Position numbers and translations under genes: made by a program. Below are positions 15,136 through 24,055 of a stretch of DNA of 44,264 bases, piece by piece. Each line of letters begins with the position of its first letter. Position 1 is the first letter of the stretch. Under the pieces are notes generated by a model. The model had not been told where the DNA came from. It did no database searches and was given only the letters and a program-made list of their open reading frames with translations. Source of the DNA: RGIG7450 sp045633565 (GTDB lineage: Bacteria; Bacillota; Clostridia; RUG12999); NCBI GenBank assembly GCA_045633565.1, contig JAZQYO010000016.1:1-44264 (forward strand), given 5' to 3'.

Positions 15136-16401
15136 ATGGAAAAATTACAGGCAATCAAAGGAACTTATGACATATTGCCAGAGGACGCTCTCCTCTGGCA
15201 ATACATAGAAAAAAATATCCGTGAAATCTGTGACCTTTACGGTTACGGTGAAATTCGTATGCCGGTATTTGAAAACACAGCACTTTTTGCACGTGGTGTT
15301 GGTGATACTACAGACGTTGTGCAAAAGGAAATGTATACATTTACAGATAAGGGCAACAGAAGTATTACTCTTCGTCCCGAGGGTACATCGGGTGTTGTCC
15401 GCAGTGTGCTTGAACATTCACTTCTCGCAGGGGCACTGCCACTTAAAATGTATTATAACATAACCTGTTATCGTAACGAAAAACCTCAGGCGGGCAGATA
15501 CAGGGAATTCCGTCAGTTTGGCATTGAGGCGTTCGGCAGCAGTGACAACAGTCTTGATGCGGAAGTAATTTCACTTGCGGTTACATTCTTAAAACGAATG
15601 GGACTTAAAGGACTTAAAGTGAAAATAAACAGCATCGGCTGTCCCAAATGCAGGGCAGAGTATAACAATGCTTTAAGAGCATATCTTAAAGAACATTTGC
15701 CTGAGCTTTGTCCTACCTGCAATACCAGGTTTGAAAAGAATCCTATGCGTATAATTGACTGCAAGGAAGAAAAGTGCAAAGCTGCAGCGGCAGGTGCGCC
15801 AAGACTTTTAAACTTCATCTGCGACGAATGCAGAGAGCATTTTGAAGGTCTAAAAACAAATCTTGAGCTGATGGGCATTGATTATGAAATTGATTCTGAC
15901 ATAGTTCGTGGTCTTGATTATTATACAAAAACGGTGTTTGAAATCACATCGGACGATTTGGGGGCACAGTCAACTGTTTGCGGTGGCGGAAGATACGATG
16001 GTCTGGTTGAGCAGCTTGGTGGCGCTCCAACTCCGGGAATCGGTTTTGGTCTTGGACTTGAAAGGCTTATAATGTGCATGAAAGCTCAGGAAGTGGACAT
16101 GCCTTCATCTAACCGGCAGAAAATATTTGTCTGCAATATGGGTGATGACGCAAAAGCTTTTGTAATAAAGCTTGTCAACCATTTAAGGCAGGAGGGAATA
16201 AGTGCTTCCTGTGACAATATGAAAAAAAGTCTTAAAGCGCAGATGAAATATGCTGACAAGATTAAATCACAGTATACGGTTATAATCGGTGATAACGAAA
16301 TAGAGTCAGGCGTATGTAATCTTAAAAACATGACTAACGGCGAAAATACTGAAATAAAAATAAATGAACTTAAAAACTATTTGAAGGGCGGCGAAGAATA
16401 A
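15136..16401 (+). CDS. hisS: Histidyl-tRNA synthetase
   Basis: This class II enzyme charges tRNA-His. Motif 2 includes RNEKPQAGRYREFRQFG, the histidine-specific motifs are RPEGTSGVVRS and GLDYYTKTVFE, and motif 3 is GIGFGLGLERL. The C-terminal anticodon-binding domain covers about 325-421. Four cysteines (CPKC, CPTC, CKEEKC) in the 180-215 insertion could bind metal. The length of 421 aa is normal. The stop overlaps the aspS start by one base, so the two synthetases are coupled, as in many Clostridia and Bacilli. A perfect 13-bp inverted repeat lies at codons 13-23. Confidence 0.97.
   Translation: MEKLQAIKGTYDILPEDALLWQYIEKNIREICDLYGYGEIRMPVFENTALFARGVGDTTDVVQKEMYTFTDKGNRSITLRPEGTSGVVRSVLEHSLLAGALPLKMYYNITCYRNEKPQAGRYREFRQFGIEAFGSSDNSLDAEVISLAVTFLKRMGLKGLKVKINSIGCPKCRAEYNNALRAYLKEHLPELCPTCNTRFEKNPMRIIDCKEEKCKAAAAGAPRLLNFICDECREHFEGLKTNLELMGIDYEIDSDIVRGLDYYTKTVFEITSDDLGAQSTVCGGGRYDGLVEQLGGAPTPGIGFGLGLERLIMCMKAQEVDMPSSNRQKIFVCNMGDDAKAFVIKLVNHLRQEGISASCDNMKKSLKAQMKYADKIKSQYTVIIGDNEIESGVCNLKNMTNGENTEIKINELKNYLKGGEE
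15173..15203. repeat. Perfect 13-bp inverted repeat within the hisS start region
   Basis: TATTGCCAGAGGA (15173-15185) and TCCTCTGGCAATA (15191-15203) are exact reverse complements around CGCTC. In mRNA this is a strong hairpin about 22 nt after the hisS start codon. It is coding (DILPEDALLWQYI) and fits the family alignment, so it is not an insertion. Confidence 0.85.
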
Positions 16402-18188
16402 TGAAAATGGAAACATTACAAGGCATGAAAAGAACTGATATGTGTGCAACCCTCTCTGCAGCTGATATAGGCAGAGAAGTTACCGTTATGGGTTGGGCTG
16501 GCAAAGTAAGAGATATAGGAAGTATAGTGTTTGTTGACCTTCGTGACAGAACAGGCATTGTTCAGCTTGTATGTGAATCGCCTGAAGAAATCTTAGATAA
16601 GGCAAAAGGTGTGCATCTTGAGTATGTTCTTGCGGCAAAAGGAACCGTAAGAAAAAGAAGTGGTGCAATTAACGAAAATATTCCCACTGGCGAAATTGAA
16701 ATTGAAGTTACAGAACTGAGAATTTTAAGCAAATCCGAGCCGCTTCCCGTTCAGATTGAAGAAGATTCTTCTGTTAAGGAAGAACTCAGATTAAAGTACA
16801 GATACCTTGACCTCAGAAGACCGTCACTTCAGAAAAACCTTATGATAAGACATAAACTCGCAAAGCTTGCAAGGGATTATTATGACAAAAACGGGTTTAT
16901 GGAAATAGAAACTCCTATGCTTACAAAGAGTACTCCTGAAGGTGCGAGAGATTACCTTGTACCCAGCCGTGTTCATCCGGGCAAATACTACGCTCTGCCA
17001 CAGTCACCCCAGCTTTACAAACAGATTCTTATGCTGTCCGGTTACGATAAGTATATGCAGATTGTAAAATGCTTCCGTGACGAGGACTTAAGAGCAGACC
17101 GTCAGCCTGAGTTTACACAGATTGACCTTGAAATGTCCTTTGTTGAGCAGGAAGACGTAATGCAGATGAATGAAGGCTTTTTAAAATTTGTATTTAAAGA
17201 GCTCTTAGACGTTGATGTTCAGATTCCGCTTCGCAGAATGCCTTATAAAGAGGCAATGGAGCGTTTCGGCAGCGATAAGCCCGATACAAGATTCGGCCTT
17301 GAAATTGTTGACATAAGCGATGTTCTCTCAGAAAGTGAATTCAAAGTATTTGCTGACAACCTTGCATCAGGTGGCAGCGTGAGAGCTATAAATGCCAAAG
17401 GACTTGGCGAAAAGCTTTCCAGAAAAGAGATTGACGCACTTGCAGAATTTGTTAAAACATACAAGGCAAAAGGTCTTGTCTGGATTATAAAAACCGCAGA
17501 TGGAATTAAATCGTCCGCAGCTAAATTCTTAACTGAAGAAGAAATAAACGGCATATTTGAAAAAATGGGTGCTGAGGTTGGAGACGGAATTTTTATTGTT
17601 TCAGACAAAGATTCTGTTGTTTTTGCATCCCTCGGTGCATTAAGACTTAACCTTGCAAAGAAATTTAATCTCATTCCTGAAAACAGTTACGACCTTCTGT
17701 GGGTAACAGAATTCCCGCTGTTTGAATACAGCGAGGAGGAAGACAGATATGTTGCTGTTCACCACCCGTTCACAGCTCCTATGGATGAAGATATTGAAAA
17801 AGTTGATACTGACCCCGGAAATGTCCGTTCAAAAGCTTATGACATTGTTATAAACGGAATGGAAGCGGGCGGCGGAAGTATCAGAATTTTCAATTCTGAC
17901 CTTCAGGCAAAAATGTTTGAGGCACTTGGATTTACTCAGGAGCAGGCTTGGGAAAGATTTGGTTTCCTGCTTGAAGCTTTCAAATACGGTGCACCTCCGC
18001 ACGGTGGTATGGCGTACGGACTTGACAGACTTGCGATGATTATGACAGGCAGTGAATCAATTCGTGATGTTATTGCTTTCCCGAAAGTGCAGAACGCATC
18101 TGAGCTGATGAGCAATGCTCCCGATGTGGTTGATAAGTCTCAGCTTGATGAACTCTCAATTGTAAATGTGGTGAAAGATGATGAATAA
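16401..18188 (+). CDS. aspS: Aspartyl-tRNA synthetase (bacterial type)
   Basis: This class II enzyme charges tRNA-Asp (and tRNA-Asn if non-discriminating). The N-terminal OB-fold anticodon domain covers about 20-110 (VRDIGSIVFVDLRDRTGIVQ), motif 2 includes FRDEDLRADRQPEFTQIDLE, and the bacterial GAD insertion domain spans about 300-420. Motif 3 is GGMAYGLDRLAMIM. The 595-aa length is typical. The gene starts on the last base of the hisS stop codon and its end overlaps the ABC ATPase gene by 11 bases. In-frame ATGs at codons 1 and 3 are both possible starts. Confidence 0.97.
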   Translation: MKMETLQGMKRTDMCATLSAADIGREVTVMGWAGKVRDIGSIVFVDLRDRTGIVQLVCESPEEILDKAKGVHLEYVLAAKGTVRKRSGAINENIPTGEIEIEVTELRILSKSEPLPVQIEEDSSVKEELRLKYRYLDLRRPSLQKNLMIRHKLAKLARDYYDKNGFMEIETPMLTKSTPEGARDYLVPSRVHPGKYYALPQSPQLYKQILMLSGYDKYMQIVKCFRDEDLRADRQPEFTQIDLEMSFVEQEDVMQMNEGFLKFVFKELLDVDVQIPLRRMPYKEAMERFGSDKPDTRFGLEIVDISDVLSESEFKVFADNLASGGSVRAINAKGLGEKLSRKEIDALAEFVKTYKAKGLVWIIKTADGIKSSAAKFLTEEEINGIFEKMGAEVGDGIFIVSDKDSVVFASLGALRLNLAKKFNLIPENSYDLLWVTEFPLFEYSEEEDRYVAVHHPFTAPMDEDIEKVDTDPGNVRSKAYDIVINGMEAGGGSIRIFNSDLQAKMFEALGFTQEQAWERFGFLLEAFKYGAPPHGGMAYGLDRLAMIMTGSESIRDVIAFPKVQNASELMSNAPDVVDKSQLDELSIVNVVKDDE

Positions 18189-19197
18189 CGTGAATGTAAT
18201 TGAAATTGAAGGGCTTACAAAAAGTTACGGTAATAATAAAGCCGTAAAGGGTATAAGTTTTTCTGTTCAAAAAGGTGAAATTCTTGGTTTTCTCGGTCCT
18301 AACGGTGCGGGCAAATCAACGACTATGAATATGCTTACCGGTTATATCTCAGCGGACGGTGGAAGTGCATCAGTCTGTGGCTATAACATTTTGACACAGC
18401 CCAACGAGGCAAAACAGAAAATCGGTTATCTTCCAGAGCAGCCACCACTATATTTTGATATGACGGTTACCGAATATTTAAATTTTGTTTTTAATCTCAA
18501 AAAAGTTACACTTGACAGGAAAAGTCATCTTATAGAGGTAATGGATACTGTTGGTGTAACAAACGTTAAGGACAGGCTTATCAAAAACCTGTCAAAAGGT
18601 TATAAACAGAGAGTTGGCCTTGCACAGGCACTTATCGGAAATCCGGAAGTTTTAATTTTGGACGAGCCAACAGTTGGTCTTGACCCGGTACAGATTATCG
18701 AAATTCGAAATGTTATTAAAAAGCTGGGTAAAAACAGAACCATTATTTTAAGCACACACATTCTGCAGGAAGTTACCGCTGTGTGTGACAGGGTTGTTAT
18801 TATAAACCACGGAAAGATTGCGGCAAGTGATACAATTCAGAATTTGTCAGGTGCAGCAGGTTCGGGAAGATTTATTCTCAGAATTAAAGGCGACGAATTT
18901 GTTGCGAAAAATATTCTGTCTGAAATTCCTGAAATAAAAAGCTCGGAAGTAATAGGTTCAAGAGAAAGAGGCACAGTTGATATAATGGTTGAAGCACGTG
19001 ACGGCGAAGACGTCCGTGAAAAAGTGTTTAATGTATTTGCGGCAAAAAATGTTGCAATTATCATGAACAAGCCTATGGAAAAAACCATTGAGGATATTTT
19101 TGTCAGAGTAATTGGCGATACAGAAGCAGAACCGGAAACAGAAGAAATAGCGGTGAAAAAATCTACGTTTAAAAAACTTTCTAAAAAGGGGGAGTAA
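18178..19197 (+). CDS. ABC transporter ATP-binding protein (GldA/NatA-like)
   Basis: The 339-aa ATPase drives an ABC-2 exporter. It has Walker A GPNGAGKST (40-48), signature NLSKGYKQR (137-145), Walker B VLILDEP (158-164) and an H-loop STHI. A C-terminal extension of about 110 residues resembles the domain of GldA/ABC-2 partner ATPases. Either of two consecutive ATG codons inside the end of aspS could be the start. It is followed three bases later by the permease and then by two auxiliary membrane proteins, as in the gliding-type Gld cluster, although no gliding machinery is present. Confidence 0.92.
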   Translation: MMNNVNVIEIEGLTKSYGNNKAVKGISFSVQKGEILGFLGPNGAGKSTTMNMLTGYISADGGSASVCGYNILTQPNEAKQKIGYLPEQPPLYFDMTVTEYLNFVFNLKKVTLDRKSHLIEVMDTVGVTNVKDRLIKNLSKGYKQRVGLAQALIGNPEVLILDEPTVGLDPVQIIEIRNVIKKLGKNRTIILSTHILQEVTAVCDRVVIINHGKIAASDTIQNLSGAAGSGRFILRIKGDEFVAKNILSEIPEIKSSEVIGSRERGTVDIMVEARDGEDVREKVFNVFAAKNVAIIMNKPMEKTIEDIFVRVIGDTEAEPETEEIAVKKSTFKKLSKKGE

Positions 19198-19200
19198 AAG

Positions 19201-19902
19201 ATGTATGCGATATTTAAAAAAGAATTAAGAAACTATTTTCTTACTCCCATAGCTTATGTGTTCATGGCACCGTTTATTGCTTTTACTGCTATATATTTTG
19301 TTATGATGCTCAGCTATCAGACTGTTGCGATGAATTACATATTTACTTCAATAAACACGCTTTGCCTGTTTATTGTACCAATTCTAACGATGCAGCTTTT
19401 TGCAGAGGAAAGAAACAAAAAAACCGAGCAGCTTTTAATTACTGCTCCGGTGAATGTTTCATCAATAGTTCTTGGTAAATTTTTTGCAGCATTTGGTGTA
19501 TTTCTCATCACGCTTGCAGTATCGCTTGTTTTTCCTGTGATACTTTTTGCAATAAGCACGCCTTCGCTCAGCGAAACGATTGCTATTTACATTGGACTTA
19601 TTCTGCTTTGGGCATCATTTATTTCGGTAGGTGTATTTATTTCTTCACTCACCGAAAGTCAGGTGATTTCCGCAATTCTCACATTTGCGGTACTTTTTGT
19701 GCTTTACTCAGTGGATGGGTGGACACTCAGCATCACATCACAGTTTGCAAAAAATATTATTAATATTCTTGCGGTGTTCACGAGATATAGTGATTTTGAA
19801 ATAGGTCTTATAAGCCTGTCAAATGTTATATATTATCTCAGCTTCATATTTGTATTTCTGTTTTTAACAGTCAGAAATATTGAAAAAAGACGTTATAGCT
19901 GA
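19201..19902 (+). CDS. ABC-2 type permease (GldF-like)
   Basis: The 233-aa membrane protein has six predicted helices and the ABC-2 layout: cytoplasmic MYAIFKKELRNYFLTPIAYVF, helix 1, the conserved MQLFAEERNKKTEQLLITAP loop and four further helices, with a short RNIEKRR tail. It should pair with the preceding ATPase. A purine-rich AAAAAGGGGGAGTAAAAG ribosome site precedes it. The substrate cannot be told from sequence. Confidence 0.9.
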   Translation: MYAIFKKELRNYFLTPIAYVFMAPFIAFTAIYFVMMLSYQTVAMNYIFTSINTLCLFIVPILTMQLFAEERNKKTEQLLITAPVNVSSIVLGKFFAAFGVFLITLAVSLVFPVILFAISTPSLSETIAIYIGLILLWASFISVGVFISSLTESQVISAILTFAVLFVLYSVDGWTLSITSQFAKNIINILAVFTRYSDFEIGLISLSNVIYYLSFIFVFLFLTVRNIEKRRYS

Positions 19903-19917
19903 AGGAGGGTGTAATAC

Positions 19918-21312
19918 ATGAAAAATTTAAACAAAAAATATGTTGTAACATCATGGATTATAACCGCCCTTGTTATAATTTCTGTAATTCTTTTAAACTT
20001 AATAGCATCTTCGCTGACAACCAAACTGAATTTAAAGCTTGACCTTACCGAGTCAAATCAGTATGAAATATCTGATACTACAAAACAGGTTATGGCAGAC
20101 CTTGATAAGGATGTCCGCGTAATGGTTATGGGGACAGAAGCAGAGGTGTCCGGTGAAATAAAGGAATATCTGCAGAAATATGCTGTGATGAGCAGTAACT
20201 TCAAACTTGAATATGTTGATGTATATAAAAATCAGGTTGTTTTAAATGAATATCAGTCAAAAGGACAGACTCTTGAAACAGGAGATATTATTTTAGAGTG
20301 TGGCGAACGATTCAAAATAATTGATTCTGCAACCATTTACAGCTCAACCATGTCTTTTGAACCGGGTCAGACAAATTACAGCTTTGAACTTGAATCCAAG
20401 CTTACAAACGGAATTGTCGTTGTTACAGGACTGATGAACGAAACAGCCACATATTTCCTGGAAGGTCATGGAGAAACAGTTCTTGATACAATAAAAAACT
20501 CTCTTAATACACTTGGGTTTAAAAACGAGGCTTTAAACCTTGTTACAAGTGATATTCCTGAAAATGCGGGACTTATAATATCGGTTGCTCCTACTGCGGA
20601 TTTTACTGTAGAAGAAATAAATAAACTGGAAAAATTCTTTGACCGTGGCGGAAACTTTTTGATGGTGTTCAGCCCGGGTATGCCAAGCTTGCCACTTGCA
20701 AACGAAATGCTGGCATCGTGGGGAATAATACCGAATTATGACCTTGTACTTGAAAAAGACCCAGATAAGGTGCTTCAGTATGAGGTTGCTATGCTGACCG
20801 ATACATACGGTCATGATATTACAAACAGAATAAGAACGCAGGCTCTGCCTCTGGTGTCTTATTACACATCAAGTTTCACGGTATTACCCACAAGTGTTCA
20901 TAATGCAGAGATTACAACACTTCTTGAAACAACTTCAATGGCAATCGGTAAAACCAATCTTGAAACTTCAACAACCGAATATGAAGAGGGGGACAATAAA
21001 GGTCCGCTTCCGCTTATGGTTGTTGCAGAAAAATACACTCCTGTTCAATCAAGACTTGCAGTTATCGGCTCAGCAGGAACCTTGCAGTTTGCACAGCAGT
21101 ATGAAGGTAATAATGAACTTGTGTCAGGTATTATTACATGGATGACAAATAACAGTAACACTCTGAAGATTTCACCGAAAATTGTCAGCAGAAGCACGGT
21201 TAATGTAACAAATGCTACTCTTGTAACCATGAATTATCTGTTGGTATGGATTATACCAATAATTATTCTTCTTGCAGGCATTATAATCTGGATAAGAAGG
21301 AGATATCTCTAA
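19918..21312 (+). CDS. GldG-like ABC auxiliary protein
   Basis: The 464-aa protein has a membrane helix at about 10-35 (TSWIITALVIISVILLNLIA), an extracytoplasmic region with thioredoxin-like/GldG folds (LKLDLTESNQYEISDTTKQV, then GLIISVAPTADFTVEEINKL and FDRGGNFLMVFSPGMPSLPL), and a C-terminal helix (LVWIIPIIILLAGIIIWI) ending RRRYL. It belongs to the ABC-type uncharacterised transport/GldG family found beside ABC-2 permeases. AAGGAGGG precedes ATG. It overlaps the next gene by one base. Confidence 0.88.
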   Translation: MKNLNKKYVVTSWIITALVIISVILLNLIASSLTTKLNLKLDLTESNQYEISDTTKQVMADLDKDVRVMVMGTEAEVSGEIKEYLQKYAVMSSNFKLEYVDVYKNQVVLNEYQSKGQTLETGDIILECGERFKIIDSATIYSSTMSFEPGQTNYSFELESKLTNGIVVVTGLMNETATYFLEGHGETVLDTIKNSLNTLGFKNEALNLVTSDIPENAGLIISVAPTADFTVEEINKLEKFFDRGGNFLMVFSPGMPSLPLANEMLASWGIIPNYDLVLEKDPDKVLQYEVAMLTDTYGHDITNRIRTQALPLVSYYTSSFTVLPTSVHNAEITTLLETTSMAIGKTNLETSTTEYEEGDNKGPLPLMVVAEKYTPVQSRLAVIGSAGTLQFAQQYEGNNELVSGIITWMTNNSNTLKISPKIVSRSTVNVTNATLVTMNYLLVWIIPIIILLAGIIIWIRRRYL

Positions 21313-22676
21313 TGGATAAATTAGTGCGAAATATAATTGTCGGAGTAGTTGCAGTTTTGTTGCTTGTGGCAGGATATGTTGCCGTAAGCATTCTTCCGGG
21401 ACAGATTCAGCAGCGTAATATTGAGGAACTTGAAGCTGAAAAGGCTGAAGTTCTTATTATGAGCTCGTCAGTTGATTATGTTGATTCAATTGAGATTGTA
21501 AATCAAACGGGAAGCTATACACTCATGCGTGATGAAATGGGCTCGTGGGGAGTTAAAGAATATCCCAAAGTACCCGTTGAATCAGTAAGCATTGAAAGTG
21601 CTGTTTACGGGTTTGTCAACCTGTATGCACTTGAGGAAATTGATATGCCGGAGAATCTCTCAGATTATGGCTTTGAAAATCCCCGTGCAAAGTTTTCTGT
21701 TTTGATGAAAGATGGTAACAAAAGAGAATTTGTGCTTGGTAATAAAGTAACAGGCGGAAGAGGGGACTTTTTCCTTGACAGTGTGATGGGCAAGGCGTAT
21801 GTTGTTTCCATTTATATGAGCGACAGTATGCTAAAGACTCCCGACAGCTACAGAAGAACCAAACTTGCATCTGTAAATTCTAATGACATTACCGACTTTG
21901 TAATAACAAATTCAAAAGGTAAAATTGTTATTGGTATGGAAGAATCTGATTATTCTTCTGAACTTGTTCTGGTAATGACACATCCTAAGCACATGAATCT
22001 TGATGAAACACTGGCGTCATCAATTTTTGAAACAATTCAGGATATAAATGTGGTGAAATATGTTGAAGACAGTCCGTCTGACCTTGGAAAGTACGGGCTG
22101 CAGAAACCGTCACTGCAGGTTGAAATAGGAACGAAAAATGCAAATTATAAACTTTCCTTTGGCGATAAAACTGATGCAGGAACAGTTTATGCTATGCTTG
22201 AGGGTATGGATTTTGTGTTCACTTATGACCCTGCAATGTATGACAAGTGTGTAAATGCAACGGCATATAGCCTGATGAATAAATTTGTAAATATCGTTAA
22301 CATTAGTGAGGTAAAATCAATTACTGTTAAAGGCAAAGGAAAACATCATAAGCTTGAAATTAAAGGCGGAGATGATTTCTATATTGACGGAAATGCAGCA
22401 CTTGCTGATTCTTTCAGAAAAACATATCAGAGTATTATCGGTATCAAAGGAAGCGGACTTGCTGAAAATATGGTTGTTTCACCGGTTGAATATACTGTTG
22501 TATTTGAATATAACAATGGTGAAACCACAAATATTGAGTATGCTTCTTATGATGATATGAACTATTATGTTGAAACAGACGGAGAAAGAGGATTTGTTAC
22601 GCTTAAAAAAGGGCTTGACGATATGATGGAAACGATCGTAAAGCTTGCTGAAAATCCTATGGACAAAATGAACTGA
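21312..22676 (+). CDS. DUF4340-like membrane-anchored protein
   Basis: The 454-aa protein has an N-terminal anchor (about 8-28, IIVGVVAVLLLVAGYVAVSI) and a large outer domain with two repeats of the DUF4340 type: LSDYGFENPRAKFSVLMKDG...FVLGNKV and LGKYGLQKPSLQVEIGTKN...LSFGDKT. Such proteins regularly follow GldG-like genes and are thought to be periplasmic parts of the exporter. The start at the overlapping TAATG is preceded by AAGGAG; the frame stays open further upstream but within the previous gene. Confidence 0.88.
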   Translation: MDKLVRNIIVGVVAVLLLVAGYVAVSILPGQIQQRNIEELEAEKAEVLIMSSSVDYVDSIEIVNQTGSYTLMRDEMGSWGVKEYPKVPVESVSIESAVYGFVNLYALEEIDMPENLSDYGFENPRAKFSVLMKDGNKREFVLGNKVTGGRGDFFLDSVMGKAYVVSIYMSDSMLKTPDSYRRTKLASVNSNDITDFVITNSKGKIVIGMEESDYSSELVLVMTHPKHMNLDETLASSIFETIQDINVVKYVEDSPSDLGKYGLQKPSLQVEIGTKNANYKLSFGDKTDAGTVYAMLEGMDFVFTYDPAMYDKCVNATAYSLMNKFVNIVNISEVKSITVKGKGKHHKLEIKGGDDFYIDGNAALADSFRKTYQSIIGIKGSGLAENMVVSPVEYTVVFEYNNGETTNIEYASYDDMNYYVETDGERGFVTLKKGLDDMMETIVKLAENPMDKMN

Positions 22677-22686
22677 GGTGAATAGT

Positions 22687-23241
22687 ATGAAAAAAACTGG
22701 TTGGATAATTGTTGCAGCCATTGCAATAGTTGTTGTTTTACTGATTTCTTCCTATAACGGACTTGTTGCCGCAAAAGCACAGGTTGAAGAATCTTTTGCG
22801 AATATTGACGCTCAGCTTCAAAGACGTGCCGATTTAATACCAAACCTTGTTGAAACGGTTAAGGGTATTACCGAGCAGGAAAAGGCTATTGTCGACGCAG
22901 TTACCTCTGCAAGGGAAAACTATTTAAATGCTGGAACTGAAAATGAAAAAATTGAAGCATCAAATCAGATGTCAACAGCACTTTCAAATCTGCTTGTTGT
23001 AGTTGAAAATTACCCCGAGATTACATCAGGGGCAAACTTCATTGCACTTCAGGATGAGCTTGCGGGAACTGAAAACAGAATTGCTCAGGCAAGAAAAAGC
23101 TACAATGAAACTGTAAAAGAATATAATACTTCAATCAGAAAATTCCCAAGAAATATTCTTGCGGGAATGTTTGGCTTTGAAGCAAGCGAGTATTTTGAAA
23201 CAGCAGAGGAAAATAAAACTGCACCAAAGGTTGAATTCTGA
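22687..23241 (+). CDS. lemA: LemA family protein
   Basis: The 184-aa protein has one membrane helix (GWIIVAAIAIVVVLLISSYN) followed by a long helical bundle with the LemA signature AKAQVEESFANIDAQLQRRA, DLIPNLVETVKG and RKSYNETVKEYN. ATG 22687 is chosen because GAGGTG (22675-22680) is its ribosome site; the in-frame GTG at 22678 lies inside that site. LemA proteins commonly precede TPM-domain genes, as here; the biochemical role of the pair is not settled. The stop overlaps the next start. Confidence 0.93.
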   Translation: MKKTGWIIVAAIAIVVVLLISSYNGLVAAKAQVEESFANIDAQLQRRADLIPNLVETVKGITEQEKAIVDAVTSARENYLNAGTENEKIEASNQMSTALSNLLVVVENYPEITSGANFIALQDELAGTENRIAQARKSYNETVKEYNTSIRKFPRNILAGMFGFEASEYFETAEENKTAPKVEF

Positions 23242-23969
23242 TGAAAAAAACGGTTATATTTGTTATAATCTGTCTGATGTTTTTTCTGCCCGTATATTCT
23301 GCTGATATTCCAAAGGCAGCAAACTATGCAAACGATTTTGCTGACGTCTTAACGGTTGAAACAGAAGAATATATTAATTCCACAGGAAAAGCGTATCAGA
23401 AAACCAATGGAACACAGATTGTTGCTGTGACCATTGATAGCCTTGAGGGCTCGTCAATTGAGGATTATGCCTATGACCTGTTTAATGAATGGGGAATAGG
23501 CAGCGAGACGACCGATAACGGAATTTTAATTCTCCTTTCTGTTGGAGACAGAGAAATTCGCGTGGAAGTAGGCGAAGGCATGGAAGGCATTTTCAATGAT
23601 GCAAAGGTTGGTAGAATGCTTGACAGTCTTGCACTTCCGTATTTTGCTGAAAATGATTTTGATACCGGCATAAGAAAACTTTATGACGGTATAGTTGAAG
23701 TTATTGGAAACCCCCAGGCTTATGCTGAGGATGAAACCGGTGTTGGTGAAATTGCCGGAACAATCGTACTTGTTATACTGCTTATACTTTTTTCGCTGTT
23801 AGGTGGCGGACGAGGTGGCCGGCGTCGCAGCTGGGGCAGATTTGGAGGATACGGAGGCTGGGGAGGCTATGGTGGTCATGGCGGCTTCGGCGGAGGTTCT
23901 TCCGGTGGAGGTTTTGGTGGATTTGGTGGTGGCGGCTCATCAGGAGGCGGCGCATCAAGAAGATTTTAA
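23241..23969 (+). CDS. TPM-domain protein with glycine-rich tail (YgcG-like)
   Basis: The 242-aa protein has a signal peptide (MKKTVIFVIICLMFFLPVYS), a TPM domain at about 25-150 (YANDFADVLTVETEEYINST, TDNGILILLSVGDREIRVEVG), a membrane helix (AGTIVLVILLILFSLLGG) and a tail of about 55 residues rich in Gly, Ser and Phe/Tyr that ends ASRRF. TPM domains occur in plant TLP18.3 (photosystem II repair) and in bacterial LemA partners. The low-complexity tail is normal for this family. It is the last gene of the operon and is followed by a strong terminator. Confidence 0.93.
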   Translation: MKKTVIFVIICLMFFLPVYSADIPKAANYANDFADVLTVETEEYINSTGKAYQKTNGTQIVAVTIDSLEGSSIEDYAYDLFNEWGIGSETTDNGILILLSVGDREIRVEVGEGMEGIFNDAKVGRMLDSLALPYFAENDFDTGIRKLYDGIVEVIGNPQAYAEDETGVGEIAGTIVLVILLILFSLLGGGRGGRRRSWGRFGGYGGWGGYGGHGGFGGGSSGGGFGGFGGGGSSGGGASRRF

Positions 23970-23972
23970 CAG

Positions 23973-24000
23973 ACAGACGGACGGTTGTCCGTCTGTTTTT
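23973..24000 (+). terminator. Rho-independent terminator of the pgm-to-TPM operon
   Basis: ACAGACGGAC (23973-23982) and GTCCGTCTGT (23987-23996) form a perfect 10-bp stem with a GGTT loop and a T run. Confidence 0.92.
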
Positions 24001-24029
24001 GTATAAGTATAATTTTTCTTCTCTTGCTA
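24001..24029 (+). promoter_or_regulatory. Possible sigma-G promoter of the germination gene
   Basis: GTATA (24001-24005), 17 bases, then CTTGCTA (24023-24029) partly fits the sigma-G pattern GYATA and CATNNTA. Forespore expression is expected for SpoVAF/GerA-type genes. One core base is wrong. Confidence 0.3.
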
Positions 24030-24055
24030 AAACTAACCTAAAAGGAGAGGTTAGT

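Noticed and set aside
18178..23969. Gliding motility system
   Set aside because: The Gld-like ABC genes alone occur in many non-gliding bacteria and no other gliding genes are present.
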